In this document: positions 31,693-42,751 of the stretch, piece by piece
Layout of the letters: every line of letters begins with the position of its first letter
Numbering within the stretch: the stretch's first letter is position 1
Origin: Pseudomonadota bacterium
Lineage (GTDB): Bacteria > Pseudomonadota > Gammaproteobacteria > Burkholderiales > Burkholderiaceae_C
Assembly: GCA_963204815.1 (NCBI GenBank)
Contig: CAUJHQ010000100.1
Coordinates: 1-47,639, forward strand
Length of the DNA stretch: 47,639 nucleotides
Direction of reading: 5' to 3'
Notes under the pieces: generated by a model
The model's input: only the letters and a program-made list of their open reading frames with translations
Databases searched by the model: none
Told to the model about the DNA's origin: nothing
Position numbers and translations under genes: made by a program

Positions 31693-32214
31693 TCAGCGGG
31701 CTTCCAGCGTCTCGAGGCGGCGTTCGATGTCGGCGCGGAAGCGGCGCACGAACATCAGCGCGCGCACCTCGGCGGCGGCGGCGGGGGCATCGGCGGCGTC
31801 GTCGAGCAGGCGTTGCAGTTCGGCCTGCATCGTGCGCTCGGCGGCCAGCACTTCGGCGTCGAGGCGTTCCACCGCCGCGAGATCGGCGGCGTCGTCGAGC
31901 GCCTCGCGCCAGGCCATCTGCTGCATCAGGAACGCCGCGGGCATCGCGGTGTTGCGCTCGGCGTCGATCGCGGCGCCGCGCAGTTCGCACAGGTAGGCGC
32001 CGCGCGACAGCGGCTCCTTCAGGCGCTGATAGGCCTCGTTCACGCGCACCGCCCATTGCATCGCGACGCGCTGCGCGGCAGCACCGTCGGCGGCGAAGCG
32101 GTCGGGGTGCACTTCGGCCTGCAGCTGGCGCCAGCGCTGGTCGAGCGCCGCGCGGTCGAGCGCGAAGCGCGGCGGCAGGCCGAACAGCGTGAAGTCGTCG
32201 TCGGACAGGTTCAC
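31693..32214 (-). CDS. hscB: Fe-S assembly co-chaperone HscB (J-domain)
   Basis: A 173-residue protein with an N-terminal J-domain ([39 protein letters not shown] at about 36-38) and a C-terminal three-helix domain that binds IscU. It stimulates HscA ATPase. The start is a GTG at 32214 whose last bases overlap the TGA of the upstream GNAT gene (GTGA), so its translation is probably coupled to that gene. Confidence 0.94.
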   Translation of the reverse strand: MNLSDDDFTLFGLPPRFALDRAALDQRWRQLQAEVHPDRFAADGAAAQRVAMQWAVRVNEAYQRLKEPLSRGAYLCELRGAAIDAERNTAMPAAFLMQQMAWREALDDAADLAAVERLDAEVLAAERTMQAELQRLLDDAADAPAAAAEVRALMFVRRFRADIERRLETLEAR

Positions 32215-32690
32215 AGGCGCTTCTCGAAGAAGACCGACAGGCCGTTGTCGGGGTAGCCGCCGAAGGCCGCGCGCGGGCGGTAGCCCCAGCGTTCGTACAG
32301 GCGCACGGCGGCGGCCTGTTCGGCGCCGGTTTCCAGCAGCGCCAGGCCGACGCCTTCGGTTGCGAGCTGCCGCTCCAGCGCGGCCAAGACCTGCTCGCCG
32401 ATGCGCTGGCCGCGCTCGGCGGGGTCGACGTACATGCGCTTGATCTCGCCGTAGGCGCGGCCGTCGGTCGCCGGCTCGCCTGCCATCACGCGCGCCGCGC
32501 CCGTGCCCACCGCGCGGCCGCCGCGCCGGGCGACGAGGAAGCGGATCTCCGGTGCCAGCAGTTCCGGCACGCCGAGGATGTGGTTGGCCTCGGGCGGGTA
32601 CAGCGTGGCGAGGTAGGCGTCGAGCGCACCGAGCAGCGCGACGACGTCGGCCTGGTCGGGGCGTTCGGGGCGGATGGTGAGCATGTTCAT
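32211..32690 (-). CDS. GNAT family N-acetyltransferase within the isc operon
   Basis: A protein of about 159 residues starting [20 protein letters not shown]. The GNAT acetyl-CoA loop is [24 protein letters not shown] (about 80-103), and the C-terminal [31 protein letters not shown] is typical. The substrate is unknown. The start could be 32690 or 32684. A further upstream ATG at 32711 falls inside a hairpin and is disfavoured. It sits between iscA and hscB and overlaps hscB, which is unusual for this otherwise contiguous operon. Confidence 0.88.
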   Translation of the reverse strand: MNMLTIRPERPDQADVVALLGALDAYLATLYPPEANHILGVPELLAPEIRFLVARRGGRAVGTGAARVMAGEPATDGRAYGEIKRMYVDPAERGQRIGEQVLAALERQLATEGVGLALLETGAEQAAAVRLYERWGYRPRAAFGGYPDNGLSVFFEKRL

Positions 32691-32724
32691 CAAAGACGAA
32701 GGCGCGGCCATCGGACCGCGCCTT
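32691..32724 (-). terminator. Hairpin between iscA and the GNAT gene
   Basis: On the minus strand AAGGCGCGG (32716-32724) pairs perfectly with CCGCGCCTT (32699-32707) around an 8-base loop, followed by CGTCTTTG. With only three consecutive T residues it is at best a partial terminator. It may separate high-level iscRSUA from lower-level hscBA-fdx expression, or protect the upstream mRNA end. Confidence 0.5.
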
Positions 32725-32743
32725 GCCGCGTGGGCGCCGGGCC

Positions 32744-33067
32744 TCAGACCCGGAACGACTCCCCGCAGCCGCAGCGGTCCTTCTCGCGAGGATTGTGGAA
32801 CTTGAAGCCTTCGTTCAGGCCTTCGCGCACGAAGTCGAGTTCGGTGCCATCCAGGTACGGCAGGCTCTTCGGGTCGACCAGCACCTTGACGCCGTGGCCT
32901 TCGAAGATCACGTCGTCCGGCGTCACGTCGTCGGCGTACTCGAGCTTGTAGGCCAGGCCCGAGCAACCGGTGGTCTTGACGCCCAGCCGCACGCCCACGC
33001 CCTTGCCGCGCCGGGCCAGGTAGCGCGTGACGTGCCGCGCCGCGGCTTCGGTGAGAGTGACCGCCAT
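32744..33067 (-). CDS. iscA: Iron-sulfur cluster assembly protein IscA
   Basis: A 107-residue A-type carrier protein. The three conserved cysteines are in [16 protein letters not shown] (C35) and RCGCGESF (C99, C101). These bind iron or a cluster for transfer to [4Fe-4S] targets. Length is the family standard (107). The gene lies 5 bases after iscU. Confidence 0.96.
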   Translation of the reverse strand: MAVTLTEAAARHVTRYLARRGKGVGVRLGVKTTGCSGLAYKLEYADDVTPDDVIFEGHGVKVLVDPKSLPYLDGTELDFVREGLNEGFKFHNPREKDRCGCGESFRV

Positions 33068-33072
33068 GGTGT

Positions 33073-33486
33073 TCAGTGCGCCTGCGCCGAGCCCTCGACG
33101 GCGTTGCCGTGCTTGGCCTTGTAGTCCTCGACGGCGGCCTTGATGGCGTCTTCGGCGAGGATCGAGCAGTGGATCTTCACCGGCGGCAGCGCCAGTTCCT
33201 CGGCGATCTGCGTGTTCTTGATGGTGAGCGCCTCGTCGAGCGACTTGCCCTTCACCCACTCGGTGACGAGCGAGCTCGACGCGATGGCCGAGCCGCAGCC
33301 GTAGGTCTTGAAGCGCGCGTCCTCGATGAGGCCGGTGCTGGGGTTCACCTTGATCTGCAGCTTCATCACGTCGCCGCAGGCGGGCGCGCCCACCATGCCG
33401 GTGCCGACGGTCTCGTCGCCCTTCTCGAAGGAGCCGACGTTGCGGGGGTTCTCGTAGTGGTCGACGACCTTGTCGCTGTATGCCAT
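33073..33486 (-). CDS. iscU: Iron-sulfur cluster scaffold IscU
   Basis: A 137-residue scaffold on which clusters are first built. Ligands C37, D39, C64, H106 and C107 are all present ([23 protein letters not shown]). The HscA-recognition motif LPPVK is at 100-104. The C-terminus extends slightly ([12 protein letters not shown]) beyond E. coli IscU (128). Confidence 0.97.
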   Translation of the reverse strand: MAYSDKVVDHYENPRNVGSFEKGDETVGTGMVGAPACGDVMKLQIKVNPSTGLIEDARFKTYGCGSAIASSSLVTEWVKGKSLDEALTIKNTQIAEELALPPVKIHCSILAEDAIKAAVEDYKAKHGNAVEGSAQAH

Positions 33487-33504
33487 GTCAAAACTCCGGT
33501 ACTG

Positions 33505-34719
33505 CTAATGTGCGGTCCACTGGATCGACTTCAGGTCGACGCCGTCCTTGAACATCTCCCACAGCGGCGACAGGTCGCGCAGCTTGGCGACGCGGTCTTG
33601 CAGCGTGCTGACCGCGTAGTCGATGTCCTCGGCGGTGGTGAAGCGGCCGATGGTCATGCGAAGGCTGGAGTGCGCCAGCTCGTCGCTGCGGCCCAGCGCG
33701 CGCAGCACGTAGCTCGGCTCCAGGCTGGCGGAGGTGCAGGCCGAGCCCGAACTCACCGCCAGGCCCTTGATGCCCATGATCAGCGACTCGCCCTCGACGA
33801 AATTGAAGCTGGCGTTGATGTTGTGCGGCACGCGGCGCTCGAGGTGGCCGTTGATGAAGACCTGCTCGATCGTGCCGATGCCGGCCAGCAGGCGCTGCTG
33901 CAGCATGCGGATGCGCTCGCTCTCGGTGCCCATCTCGGCCTGCGCGATGGCGAAGGCCTCGCCCATGCCCACGCACTGGTGCGTGGGCAGCGTGCCGCTG
34001 CGCATGCCGCGCTCGTGGCCGCCGCCGTGCATCTGCGCTTCCAGCCGCACGCGCGGCTTGCGCCGCACGTAGAGCGCGCCGATGCCCTTGGGGCCGTAGG
34101 TCTTGTGCGAGGCCAGGCTCAGCAGGTCGACCGGCAGCGTGTTCATGTCGATCGCGACCTTGCCGGTGGCCTGGGCCGCATCGACGTGGAAGACGATGCC
34201 GCGCTCGCGGCACATCGCACCGATGGCGGGGATGTCCTGGATGACGCCGATCTCGTTGTTGACGAGCATCACCGAGACCAGGATGGTGTCCTTGCGCAGC
34301 GCGTCCTTGAACTTGCCCAGGTCGAGCAGACCGTCTTCCTGCACGTCGAGGTAGGTGACTTCGAAGCCCTGGCGCTCCAGCTCGCGCATGGTGTCGAGCA
34401 CCGCCTTGTGCTCGGTCTTCACCGTGACGAGGTGCTTGCCGCGCGAGCTGTAGAAATGGGCCGCACCCTTGATCGCGAGGTTGTTGCTCTCGGTGGCCCC
34501 GGAGGTCCACACGATCTCGCGCGGGTCGGCGTTGATGAGCGCGGCCACCTGGCCGCGCGCATGTTCGACCGCCTCTTCCGCTTCCCAGCCCCAGGCGTGG
34601 CTGCGCGACGCCGGATTGCCGAAGTGTTCGCGCAGCCAGGGGATCATCTTGTCGACGACGCGCGGGTCCACCGGCGTCGTCGCGCCGTAATCCATGTAGA
34701 TCGGGAAGTGCGGGGTCAT
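33505..34719 (-). CDS. iscS: Cysteine desulfurase IscS
   Basis: A 404-residue PLP enzyme that takes sulfur from cysteine as a persulfide for IscU and for tRNA thiolation. It has [14 protein letters not shown] at the start, [13 protein letters not shown] (about 73), the PLP lysine in [20 protein letters not shown] (about 207) and the mobile active-site Cys loop [21 protein letters not shown] (about 328). Length matches E. coli IscS (404). Confidence 0.97.
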   Translation of the reverse strand: MTPHFPIYMDYGATTPVDPRVVDKMIPWLREHFGNPASRSHAWGWEAEEAVEHARGQVAALINADPREIVWTSGATESNNLAIKGAAHFYSSRGKHLVTVKTEHKAVLDTMRELERQGFEVTYLDVQEDGLLDLGKFKDALRKDTILVSVMLVNNEIGVIQDIPAIGAMCRERGIVFHVDAAQATGKVAIDMNTLPVDLLSLASHKTYGPKGIGALYVRRKPRVRLEAQMHGGGHERGMRSGTLPTHQCVGMGEAFAIAQAEMGTESERIRMLQQRLLAGIGTIEQVFINGHLERRVPHNINASFNFVEGESLIMGIKGLAVSSGSACTSASLEPSYVLRALGRSDELAHSSLRMTIGRFTTAEDIDYAVSTLQDRVAKLRDLSPLWEMFKDGVDLKSIQWTAH

Positions 34720-34741
34720 GAGTCGAAGGACGTGGCGGGGT

Positions 34742-35275
34742 TTACTTGCTGAGGGCGCTGCCGAGCGCGAAGACCGAGTTCGGCGCGGTGACCTTGATCG
34801 GCTTGACGACCGGCTGCGAAGAGATGGCGCGCTTGATCGGCGCTTCCTCGATCGAGACGCCCTTGGCGAGCTGTTCGTCGACCAGCTTCTTCAGCGAGAT
34901 CGAATCGAGGTACTCGATCATCTTGGCGTTCAGGCTGGACCAGAGGTCGTGCGTCATGCACTTGCCGCTGTCCTCGCCCATGCAGTCGCCCTTGCCACCG
35001 CAGCCGGTGGCGTCGATCGGCTCGTCGACGGCGACGATGATGTCGGCCACGGTGATCTCGCCGGCGCCACGGCCGAGGGAATAGCCGCCGCCCGGGCCGC
35101 GCGTGCTTTCGACGAGCTCGTGCCGGCGCAGCTTGCCGAACAGCTGCTCCAGGTACGACAGCGAGATCTGCTGGCGCTGGCTGATCGCCGCCAGGGCGAC
35201 GGGGCCGTTGTTCGAGCGCAAGGCGAGATCGATCATCGCGGTGACGGCAAATCGGCCCTTGGTGGTCAGTCTCAT
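34742..35275 (-). CDS. iscR: Iron-sulfur cluster regulator IscR
   Basis: A 177-residue Rrf2-family winged-helix repressor starting [19 protein letters not shown]. Cluster ligands are C92, C98, C106 and H109; the third cysteine is two residues later than in E. coli (C104, H107). The [2Fe-2S] form represses the isc operon. The ATG at 35275 has AGGAG upstream. The longer frame to 35395 runs through the promoter and is rejected. It is the first gene of the isc operon. Confidence 0.96.
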   Translation of the reverse strand: MRLTTKGRFAVTAMIDLALRSNNGPVALAAISQRQQISLSYLEQLFGKLRRHELVESTRGPGGGYSLGRGAGEITVADIIVAVDEPIDATGCGGKGDCMGEDSGKCMTHDLWSSLNAKMIEYLDSISLKKLVDEQLAKGVSIEEAPIKRAISSQPVVKPIKVTAPNSVFALGSALSK

Positions 35276-35374
35276 GGCAATGCTCCTGTCGAGAGAGGGG
35301 GGGTCGAGGTGGAGAAGAAGCGGACGGGTCACGCCAGAGCTTCCCCGCCGGTCACCGCGGGTTAACCCGCGATT

Positions 35375-35399
35375 GATTCCGACTAGATTGCTCAAGTAT
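35375..35399 (-). promoter_or_regulatory. IscR-binding site (type 1) at the isc promoter
   Basis: The 25-bp minus-strand sequence starting ATACTTGAGC and ending AGTCGGAATC fits most positions of the E. coli type 1 IscR box, with the central dyad and YAGTCRR half intact. It overlaps the -10 hexamer, so holo-IscR would block initiation, giving feedback by cluster supply. Confidence 0.7.
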
Positions 35400-35424
35400 G
35401 CCCGAAGCTGACCGTTTTGGTCAA
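35395..35424 (-). promoter_or_regulatory. isc operon promoter (-35 TTGACC, -10 CATACT)
   Basis: On the minus strand TTGACC (35419-35424) and CATACT (35395-35400) are 18 bases apart. Transcription would start near 35388, about 110 bases before iscR. The IscR box covers the -10 and the start point. Confidence 0.65.
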
Positions 35425-35431
35425 GCTTTGC

Positions 35432-35928
35432 TCAGGAAGTTCCCTCGACGTTTGCCCCTCTCAGCGTCTCGACCAGTCCGTCGCACGCGTCCTCGACGAG
35501 ATCGAGCACGCGGTCGAAGCCCGCAGGCGCGCCGTAGTACGGATCGGGCACCTCGCGCACGCCGACATGGCGGCGCGCGTGCTCCATCAGCAGGCCCAGG
35601 CGCGCCGTCGTGCCGACCGGAATCGCCTGGCGCAGGTGGGCGAGATTGTTCTCGTCCATCGCGATCAGCCAATCGAAGCGCACGTAGTCCTGTTCGACCA
35701 CGCGCCGGGCGCGCAGCTTGCCGAGATCGTAGCCGCGCGCGGCCGCGTGCTTGATGGCGCGCGCGTCCGGCCGCTCGCCCAGATGGAAGTGGCCGTGCGT
35801 GCCGGCCGAGTCCACCTCGACGGCGCGCGCCAGCCCGGCGGCCTTCAGCTTCGCGCGCAGCACCGCCTCGGCCGTCGGCGAACGGCAGATGTTGCCCATG
35901 CAGACCATCAGGATGCGCGTGGCGGCCA

Positions 35929-35929
<1 letters not shown>
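35432..35929 (-). CDS. Low-molecular-weight protein-tyrosine phosphatase
   Basis: A 165-residue phosphatase. The P-loop CX5R is C10-R16 (VCMGNICRSP) and the general acid is D129 in VPDPYYG. The N-terminal position of the P-loop marks the LMW-PTP family, which in bacteria often controls exopolysaccharide tyrosine kinases; no such kinase is nearby. Its start overlaps the uvrB stop (TGATG), so it is translationally coupled to uvrB. It ends 157 bases before the iscR start. Confidence 0.93.
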
Positions 35930-38028
<2,099 letters not shown>

Positions 38029-38127
38029 CAGGGGGAACCCTCGGTCGGGAACGTAGAATCGCGCAGCGTAACCCAGCGCCATCGGGGGCGCCCGCCCCCT
38101 CCTGCCACCGTGCCTTCAGGAAGTTCC

Positions 38128-39330
38128 ATGCCCGCCTCCCTCTTCGCCGATGTCCAGCTTGCTCCGCGCGACCCCATCCTGGGCCTGAACGAGCAGTTCG
38201 CGGCCGACACCAACCCCGCGAAGGTGAACCTCGGCGTCGGCGTCTACTTCAACGACGAAGGCAAGCTGCCCGTGCTGGCCTGCGTGGCCGAAGCCGAGCG
38301 CCAGCTGCTCGCCGCCCCGAAGGCCAAGGGCTACCTGCCCATCGACGGCATTGCCGCCTACGACAAGGCCGTGCAGGGCCTCGTCTTCGGCGCCGACAGC
38401 GAAGCCGTCAAGGCCGGCCGCATCTCCACCGTGCAGGCGCTGGGCGGCACCGGCGGGCTGAAGCTGGGCGCCGACTTCCTGAAGCGCCTGCAACCGAAGG
38501 CCGGCGTGCTGATCAGCGACCCGAGCTGGGAGAACCACCGCGCGCTGTTCACGAACGCCGGCTTCGAGGTCGGCGTCTACCCGTACTACGACGCGGCCAC
38601 CCGCGGCATCCGCTTCGACGCCATGCTGGCGGCGCTGAACGCCGCGCCCGCCGGCACCGTCGTCGTGCTGCACGCCTGCTGCCACAACCCGACCGGCTGC
38701 GACCTGACGCGCGAGCAGTGGGCGCAGGTCGTGGCCGCCTGCCAGGCACGCGGGCTGGTGCCGTTCCTCGACATGGCCTACCAGGGCTTCGGCGACGGCA
38801 TCGCCGAAGACGGCGCCGTCATCGGCCAGTTCATGGCCAGCGGCATCCTCTTCTTCGTGTCGACCTCGTTCTCGAAGAGCTTCTCGCTCTACGGCGAGCG
38901 CGTCGGGGCCCTGAGCGTCGTCTGCACCGACAAGGACGAGTGCTCGCGCGTGCTGTCGCAGTTGAAGATCGTCATCCGCACGAACTACTCGAACCCGCCG
39001 ACCTTCGGCGCCCAGGTGGTGGCCACCGTGCTGACGACGCCGGCGCTGCGCGCGCAATGGGAAGGCGAACTCGCCGCGATGCGCGAGCGCATCCGCGCCA
39101 CGCGCGACCAGCTCATCACGAAGCTGCAGGCCGCGGGCGTGAAGGGCGACCTGTCCTACATTGCGCGCCAGAAGGGCATGTTCAGCTACTCCGGCCTGTC
39201 GGTCGAACAGATGCAGCGTCTGCGCAGCGAGTTCGGCGTCTACGGCCTGGACTCGGGCCGCATCTGCGTGGCGGCCATCAACAGCCGCAACATCGACGCC
39301 GTCGTCTCCGCGATCGCGAAGGTGATGTAG
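38128..39330 (+). CDS. tyrB: Aromatic/aspartate aminotransferase (AspC/TyrB family)
   Basis: A 400-residue class I aminotransferase of the Ia subgroup. It has NLGVGVYFNDEGKLPVL (about 34-50), ACCHNPTGCD (N187), D215/Y218 in FLDMAYQGF, and the PLP lysine K250 in STSFSKSFSLYGERVG. It interconverts aspartate, glutamate or aromatic amino acids and their keto acids; whether it favours aromatics or aspartate cannot be told. A TAGAAT at 38054 is a possible -10 for this gene, divergent from uvrB. A clear terminator follows. Confidence 0.9.
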   Translation: MPASLFADVQLAPRDPILGLNEQFAADTNPAKVNLGVGVYFNDEGKLPVLACVAEAERQLLAAPKAKGYLPIDGIAAYDKAVQGLVFGADSEAVKAGRISTVQALGGTGGLKLGADFLKRLQPKAGVLISDPSWENHRALFTNAGFEVGVYPYYDAATRGIRFDAMLAALNAAPAGTVVVLHACCHNPTGCDLTREQWAQVVAACQARGLVPFLDMAYQGFGDGIAEDGAVIGQFMASGILFFVSTSFSKSFSLYGERVGALSVVCTDKDECSRVLSQLKIVIRTNYSNPPTFGAQVVATVLTTPALRAQWEGELAAMRERIRATRDQLITKLQAAGVKGDLSYIARQKGMFSYSGLSVEQMQRLRSEFGVYGLDSGRICVAAINSRNIDAVVSAIAKVM

Positions 39331-39358
39331 GGCCGCCGGCGCTGTCACGCAGGCGACA

Positions 39359-39384
39359 GGGGCGCGGATTTCGCGCCCCTTTTT
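39359..39384 (+). terminator. Intrinsic terminator after the aminotransferase gene
   Basis: GGGGCGCG / CGCGCCCC, an 8-bp stem with loop GATTT, followed by five T residues. It begins 28 bases after the stop codon and separates this gene from phaZ. Confidence 0.92.
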
Positions 39385-39462
39385 CGTTTCTGGGTCCGGT
39401 TCCGTACGTGTTTTCGCGCTTTGGCGTCAGCCTGGATACAGGCACGATCGTTCGAAGGAGCG

Positions 39463-39484
39463 CATAATTGTTGCGCTGCACCAA
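39463..39484 (+). promoter_or_regulatory. Candidate phaZ promoter -10 and overlapping operator
   Basis: CATAAT (39463-39468) is a reasonable -10 hexamer. It runs into a 17-bp imperfect palindrome TTGTTGCGCTGCACCAA (39468-39484), with 13 of 17 positions matching its own reverse complement. A TGC-centred dyad upstream of PHA genes is reminiscent of PhaR operators in Burkholderiales, but I have no comparison to confirm it. Confidence 0.4.
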
Positions 39485-39518
39485 AAGTGCGGCCCGCGCC
39501 CGAACCGGAGACACCACG

Positions 39519-40817
39519 ATGCTGTACCAGCTCTACGAAACCCAGCGCGCCCTGATGGCGCCCTTCTCCGAGTTCGCCAGCGCCTCGGCCAAGCTGTACA
39601 ACCACCCGCTGTCGCCGTTCGCGCATGCGCCGATGGCGCAGCGCGTGTCGGCCGGCTTCGACCTGCTGCACCGGCTGGCGAAGGAATACGAGAAGCCGGA
39701 ATTCGGCATCACCAGCGCCACCGTCAACGGCGTGACCGTCGCCGTGCAGGAGCAGGTGGCGCTGACCAAGCCGTTCTGCCGCCTGCTGCGCTTCAAGCGC
39801 TTCAGCGACAACAGCCAGGCGCTGGACACCATGAAGACGCAGCCCACCGTGCTGGTCGTGGCGCCCCTGTCGGGCCACCACAGCACGCTGCTGCGCGACA
39901 CCGTGAAGTCGCTGCTGCACGACCACAAGGTCTTCATCACCGACTGGACCGACGCCCGCATGGTGCCGCTGTCCGAAGGCCCATTCCGGCTCGACGACTA
40001 CGTCGCCTACGTGCAGGACTTCATCCGCCACATCGGCCCCAACGTGCACGTGATCTCGGTCTGCCAGCCCACCGTGCCGGTGCTCGCCGCCGTCTCGCTG
40101 CAGTCGACGCTGAAGGACGTGGTGCCGCGCACGCTGACGATGATGGGCGGCCCGATCGACGCCCGCAAGAGCCCCACCGCCGTCAACAACCTGGCGATGA
40201 ACAAGAGCTACAACTGGTTCGAGACGAACGTAATCTACCGCGTGCCGCCGAACTTCCCGGGCGCCGGGCGCGCGGTCTACCCCGGCTTCCTGCAGCACAC
40301 CGGCTTCGTGGCGATGAACCCGGACCGCCACCTCACCAGCCACTACGACTACTTCCGCGACCTCATCAAGGGCGACGACGACAACGCCGAAGCGCACCGC
40401 CAGTTCTACGACGAGTACAACGCCGTGCTGGACATGCCCGCCGAGTACTACCTGGACACCATCAGAACCGTCTTCCAGGACTTCGCGCTCGTCAACGGCA
40501 CCTGGGAAGTGAACGGCAGGCTCGTCAGGCCGCAGGACATCACGAAGAGCGCGCTGCTGACGATCGAAGGCGAACTCGACGACATCTCCGGCGCCGGCCA
40601 GACGCGCGCCGCGCACGACCTCTGCTCGGGCATCCCGAGGGCACGCCAGTTCCACTACGACGTCGAAGGCGCAGGCCACTACGGCATCTTCTCGGGCCGC
40701 CGCTGGCGCGAGAAGGTGTACCCGGAAGTGAAGGACTTCATCGCCCGCTTCGACAAGGCCGCCGAAGCGGCGGCGGCGAAGGCGCCGACGACGGCGGCGG
40801 CGAAGCGGCGCCGCTGA
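39519..40817 (+). CDS. phaZ: Intracellular polyhydroxybutyrate depolymerase
   Basis: A 432-residue alpha/beta hydrolase of the intracellular PhaZ type with a cysteine nucleophile. The lipase-box-like [13 protein letters not shown] gives C182, the acid is D354 in [10 protein letters not shown], and the histidine is H387 in [14 protein letters not shown]. These are within one residue of the Cys183/Asp355/His388 set reported for Ralstonia eutropha PhaZ1. There is no signal peptide, so it mobilises native cytoplasmic PHB granules. The C-terminus is an Ala/Lys/Arg tail. This implies the organism stores PHB. Confidence 0.94.
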   Translation: MLYQLYETQRALMAPFSEFASASAKLYNHPLSPFAHAPMAQRVSAGFDLLHRLAKEYEKPEFGITSATVNGVTVAVQEQVALTKPFCRLLRFKRFSDNSQALDTMKTQPTVLVVAPLSGHHSTLLRDTVKSLLHDHKVFITDWTDARMVPLSEGPFRLDDYVAYVQDFIRHIGPNVHVISVCQPTVPVLAAVSLQSTLKDVVPRTLTMMGGPIDARKSPTAVNNLAMNKSYNWFETNVIYRVPPNFPGAGRAVYPGFLQHTGFVAMNPDRHLTSHYDYFRDLIKGDDDNAEAHRQFYDEYNAVLDMPAEYYLDTIRTVFQDFALVNGTWEVNGRLVRPQDITKSALLTIEGELDDISGAGQTRAAHDLCSGIPRARQFHYDVEGAGHYGIFSGRRWREKVYPEVKDFIARFDKAAEAAAAKAPTTAAAKRRR

Positions 40818-40848
40818 AGGGCGATCACGCGCCACCGATAATCGGCGC

Positions 40849-41517
40849 GTGACCTCCCGCCCTCCGAGCCTCGCCGACCGGATCGACGCCGCACTGCCGC
40901 AGACGCAGTGCACGCGCTGCGGCTACCCCGACTGCCGCGCCTACGCCGACGCGATCGCGGCCGACGCGGCCGACATCAACCGCTGCCCGCCGGGCGGCGC
41001 CACCGGCATCGTGAGGCTGGCCGACATCACCGGCCGCACCGCCACGCCGCTGGACCCCGCGCGCGGCCATGAAGGCCCGCGCGCGCTGGCCGTCATCGAC
41101 GAGGCCTGGTGCATCGGCTGCACGCTGTGCATCAAGGCCTGCCCGGTCGACTGCATCGTCGGTGCCAGCAAGGTGATGCACACGGTGATCGATGCCCAGT
41201 GCACCGGCTGCGAACTCTGCGTGCCGGCCTGTCCGGTGGACTGCATCGCGATGCTGCCGGTCACGGGCGAGCGCACCGGCTGGGAGGCCTGGAGCCCCGC
41301 GCTCGCCGACGAAGCCCGCGAGCGCTACGCGTTCCGCCAGATGCGCGTCGAACGCGACAAGCGCGAGAACGACGAACGCCTGGCCGTGAAGGCGCAGGCC
41401 AAGCTGGCCGACCTCGAGAACCAGACCCGCCTGACCGACCCCGAGGCCATCGAACGCAAGCGCGCCGTCATCGAGGCGGCGCTGGCGCGCGCGCGCGATC
41501 GCGCCCCGAAACCCTGA
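40849..41517 (+). CDS. rsxB: RnfB/RsxB-like ferredoxin with three Fe-S motifs
   Basis: A 222-residue protein. It has an N-terminal [4Fe-4S] motif like RnfB (CTRCGYPDC, then RCPPGG), followed by two ferredoxin motifs ([12 protein letters not shown] about 85-96, [12 protein letters not shown] about 115-126) and a charged helical tail. Unlike true RnfB it has no N-terminal membrane anchor, and no other rnf genes are nearby. The start is a GTG at 40849; no ribosome-binding site is evident. It precedes nth, echoing the rsx-nth linkage of enterics. The redox partner is unknown. Confidence 0.87.
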   Translation: MTSRPPSLADRIDAALPQTQCTRCGYPDCRAYADAIAADAADINRCPPGGATGIVRLADITGRTATPLDPARGHEGPRALAVIDEAWCIGCTLCIKACPVDCIVGASKVMHTVIDAQCTGCELCVPACPVDCIAMLPVTGERTGWEAWSPALADEARERYAFRQMRVERDKRENDERLAVKAQAKLADLENQTRLTDPEAIERKRAVIEAALARARDRAPKP

Positions 41518-41538
41518 GCGCCCCGCCGCCCCAAGACG

Positions 41539-42183
41539 ATGAATGCGAGCGACATCGAAGGCTTCTTCGCGACGTTGAAGGCGGCCAACCCGCACCCGCA
41601 GACCGAGCTGGCCTACGCCAGCGTGTTCGAACTGCTGGCCGCGGTGCTGCTGTCGGCGCAGGCCACCGACGTCGGCGTCAACAAGGCGACGCGGCGGCTC
41701 TTCGCGCTGGCGCCGACGCCGCGCAAGATGCTCGACCTCGGGCTGGACCGGGTCACCGAACTGATCCGCACCATCGGTCTGTACCGCACAAAGGCGAAGC
41801 ACCTGATGGAGACCTGCCGCATCCTCGTCGAGCAGCACGGCGGCGAGGTGCCGCGCACGCGCGAAGCGCTCGAGGCGCTGCCCGGCGTGGGGCGCAAGAC
41901 GGCGAACGTGGTCCTCAACGTCGCCTTCGGCGAACCGACGATGGCGGTGGACACGCACATCTTCCGCGTCGCCAACCTCACCGGCCTCGCGTCCGGCAAG
42001 AACCCGCTCGCGGTCGAACTGAAGTTGCTGCAGCGCGTGCCGCCGGCCTACCTCGAGCACGCGCACCACTGGCTCATCCTGCACGGCCGCTACGTGTGCC
42101 GGGCGCGCGCACCGGCCTGCAGGCAGTGTGCGGTTCGCCGCTATTGCGACCACGGGCGCACGCTGGCCCCGCACCTACAATGA
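41539..42183 (+). CDS. nth: Endonuclease III
   Basis: A 214-residue DNA glycosylase/AP lyase that removes oxidised pyrimidines. The helix-hairpin-helix LPGVGRKTANVVLNVAFG (about 114-131) carries the catalytic lysine, and the catalytic aspartate is in MAVDTHIFRVANL. The C-terminal [4Fe-4S] ligands have the CX6CX2CX5C spacing (CRARAPACRQCAVRRYC). It starts 21 bases after the rsxB-like gene. Confidence 0.97.
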   Translation: MNASDIEGFFATLKAANPHPQTELAYASVFELLAAVLLSAQATDVGVNKATRRLFALAPTPRKMLDLGLDRVTELIRTIGLYRTKAKHLMETCRILVEQHGGEVPRTREALEALPGVGRKTANVVLNVAFGEPTMAVDTHIFRVANLTGLASGKNPLAVELKLLQRVPPAYLEHAHHWLILHGRYVCRARAPACRQCAVRRYCDHGRTLAPHLQ

Positions 42184-42193
42184 GCGCAGAGGG

Positions 42194-42415
42194 ATGGGCG
42201 CCGAGATGGGCACGTTGCAGGATCTGGCCGAACGCATCGACCGCCTCGTGCTCCGGCACGAGGAACTGAAGCGCGCCAACGCGCTGCTCGAGCAGCAACT
42301 CGCCGCCGTCACCGCCGAGCGCGACGGCCTGCGCTCGCGGCTCGCCGCCGCCCGCGGGCGCATCGACACCCTGCTCAACCGCCTGCCGGCCGACGCAAAG
42401 GACGCCAAGCCTTGA
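42194..42415 (+). CDS. Small coiled-coil protein upstream of zapA (TIGR02449-like)
   Basis: A 73-residue (or 69 if the second ATG at 42206 is used) highly charged helical protein, mainly one coiled coil: LAERIDRLVLRHEELKRANALLEQQ and onward. AGAGGG at about 42188-42193 favours the ATG at 42206. It resembles small ZapB-like or TIGR02449 proteins found before zapA. Its stop overlaps the zapA TTG start. A role at the division ring is inferred from context only. Confidence 0.75.
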   Translation: MGAEMGTLQDLAERIDRLVLRHEELKRANALLEQQLAAVTAERDGLRSRLAAARGRIDTLLNRLPADAKDAKP

Positions 42416-42705
42416 AACAGGTCGAAGTCACCATCATGGGCCAGGGCTACATCCTCGGGTGCCCCGAGGGCGGCGAGGCCCTGCTCGCCAACGCCGTGGC
42501 CCAGGTCGACCGCGAGATGAGCGCCATCCGCGACGGCGGCCGCGTGAAGGCGCGCGAGCGCATCGCCGTGCTGGCGGCGCTGAACCTGGCCTACCTGCTG
42601 GCCGAACGCGGCCCGGTGCGCGAGCCCGCAGGCGACGGCAGCGTCGACGTCGACGCGCTGCTCCGACGCGTCGACGCCGCGCTCGACGACGGCCACCTGC
42701 TGTGA
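42412..42705 (+). CDS. zapA: Cell division protein ZapA
   Basis: A 97-residue protein. The N-terminal domain KQVEVTIMGQGYILGCPEGGEALLANAVAQVDREM and a coiled-coil C-terminus are typical of ZapA, which cross-links FtsZ filaments. Translation must begin at TTG 42412, overlapping the upstream TGA, because the first ATG would delete the first conserved strand. It is followed by 6S RNA, as in many beta- and gammaproteobacteria. Confidence 0.92.
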   Translation: MKQVEVTIMGQGYILGCPEGGEALLANAVAQVDREMSAIRDGGRVKARERIAVLAALNLAYLLAERGPVREPAGDGSVDVDALLRRVDAALDDGHLL

Positions 42706-42739
42706 TTTCCGGCCGCCCCGCGCGGCCTTCCTGCAGGCA

Positions 42740-42745
42740 TAGAAT
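42740..42745 (+). promoter_or_regulatory. 6S RNA promoter -10 element
   Basis: TAGAAT lies 7 bases upstream of the inferred 6S RNA 5' end. The -35 region is GC-rich and unconvincing. Confidence 0.6.
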
Positions 42746-42751
42746 GGACTC

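Noticed and set aside
38029..38127. SOS (LexA) box between uvrB and the aminotransferase gene
   Set aside because: No CTGT-N8-ACAG-like dyad could be found on either strand.
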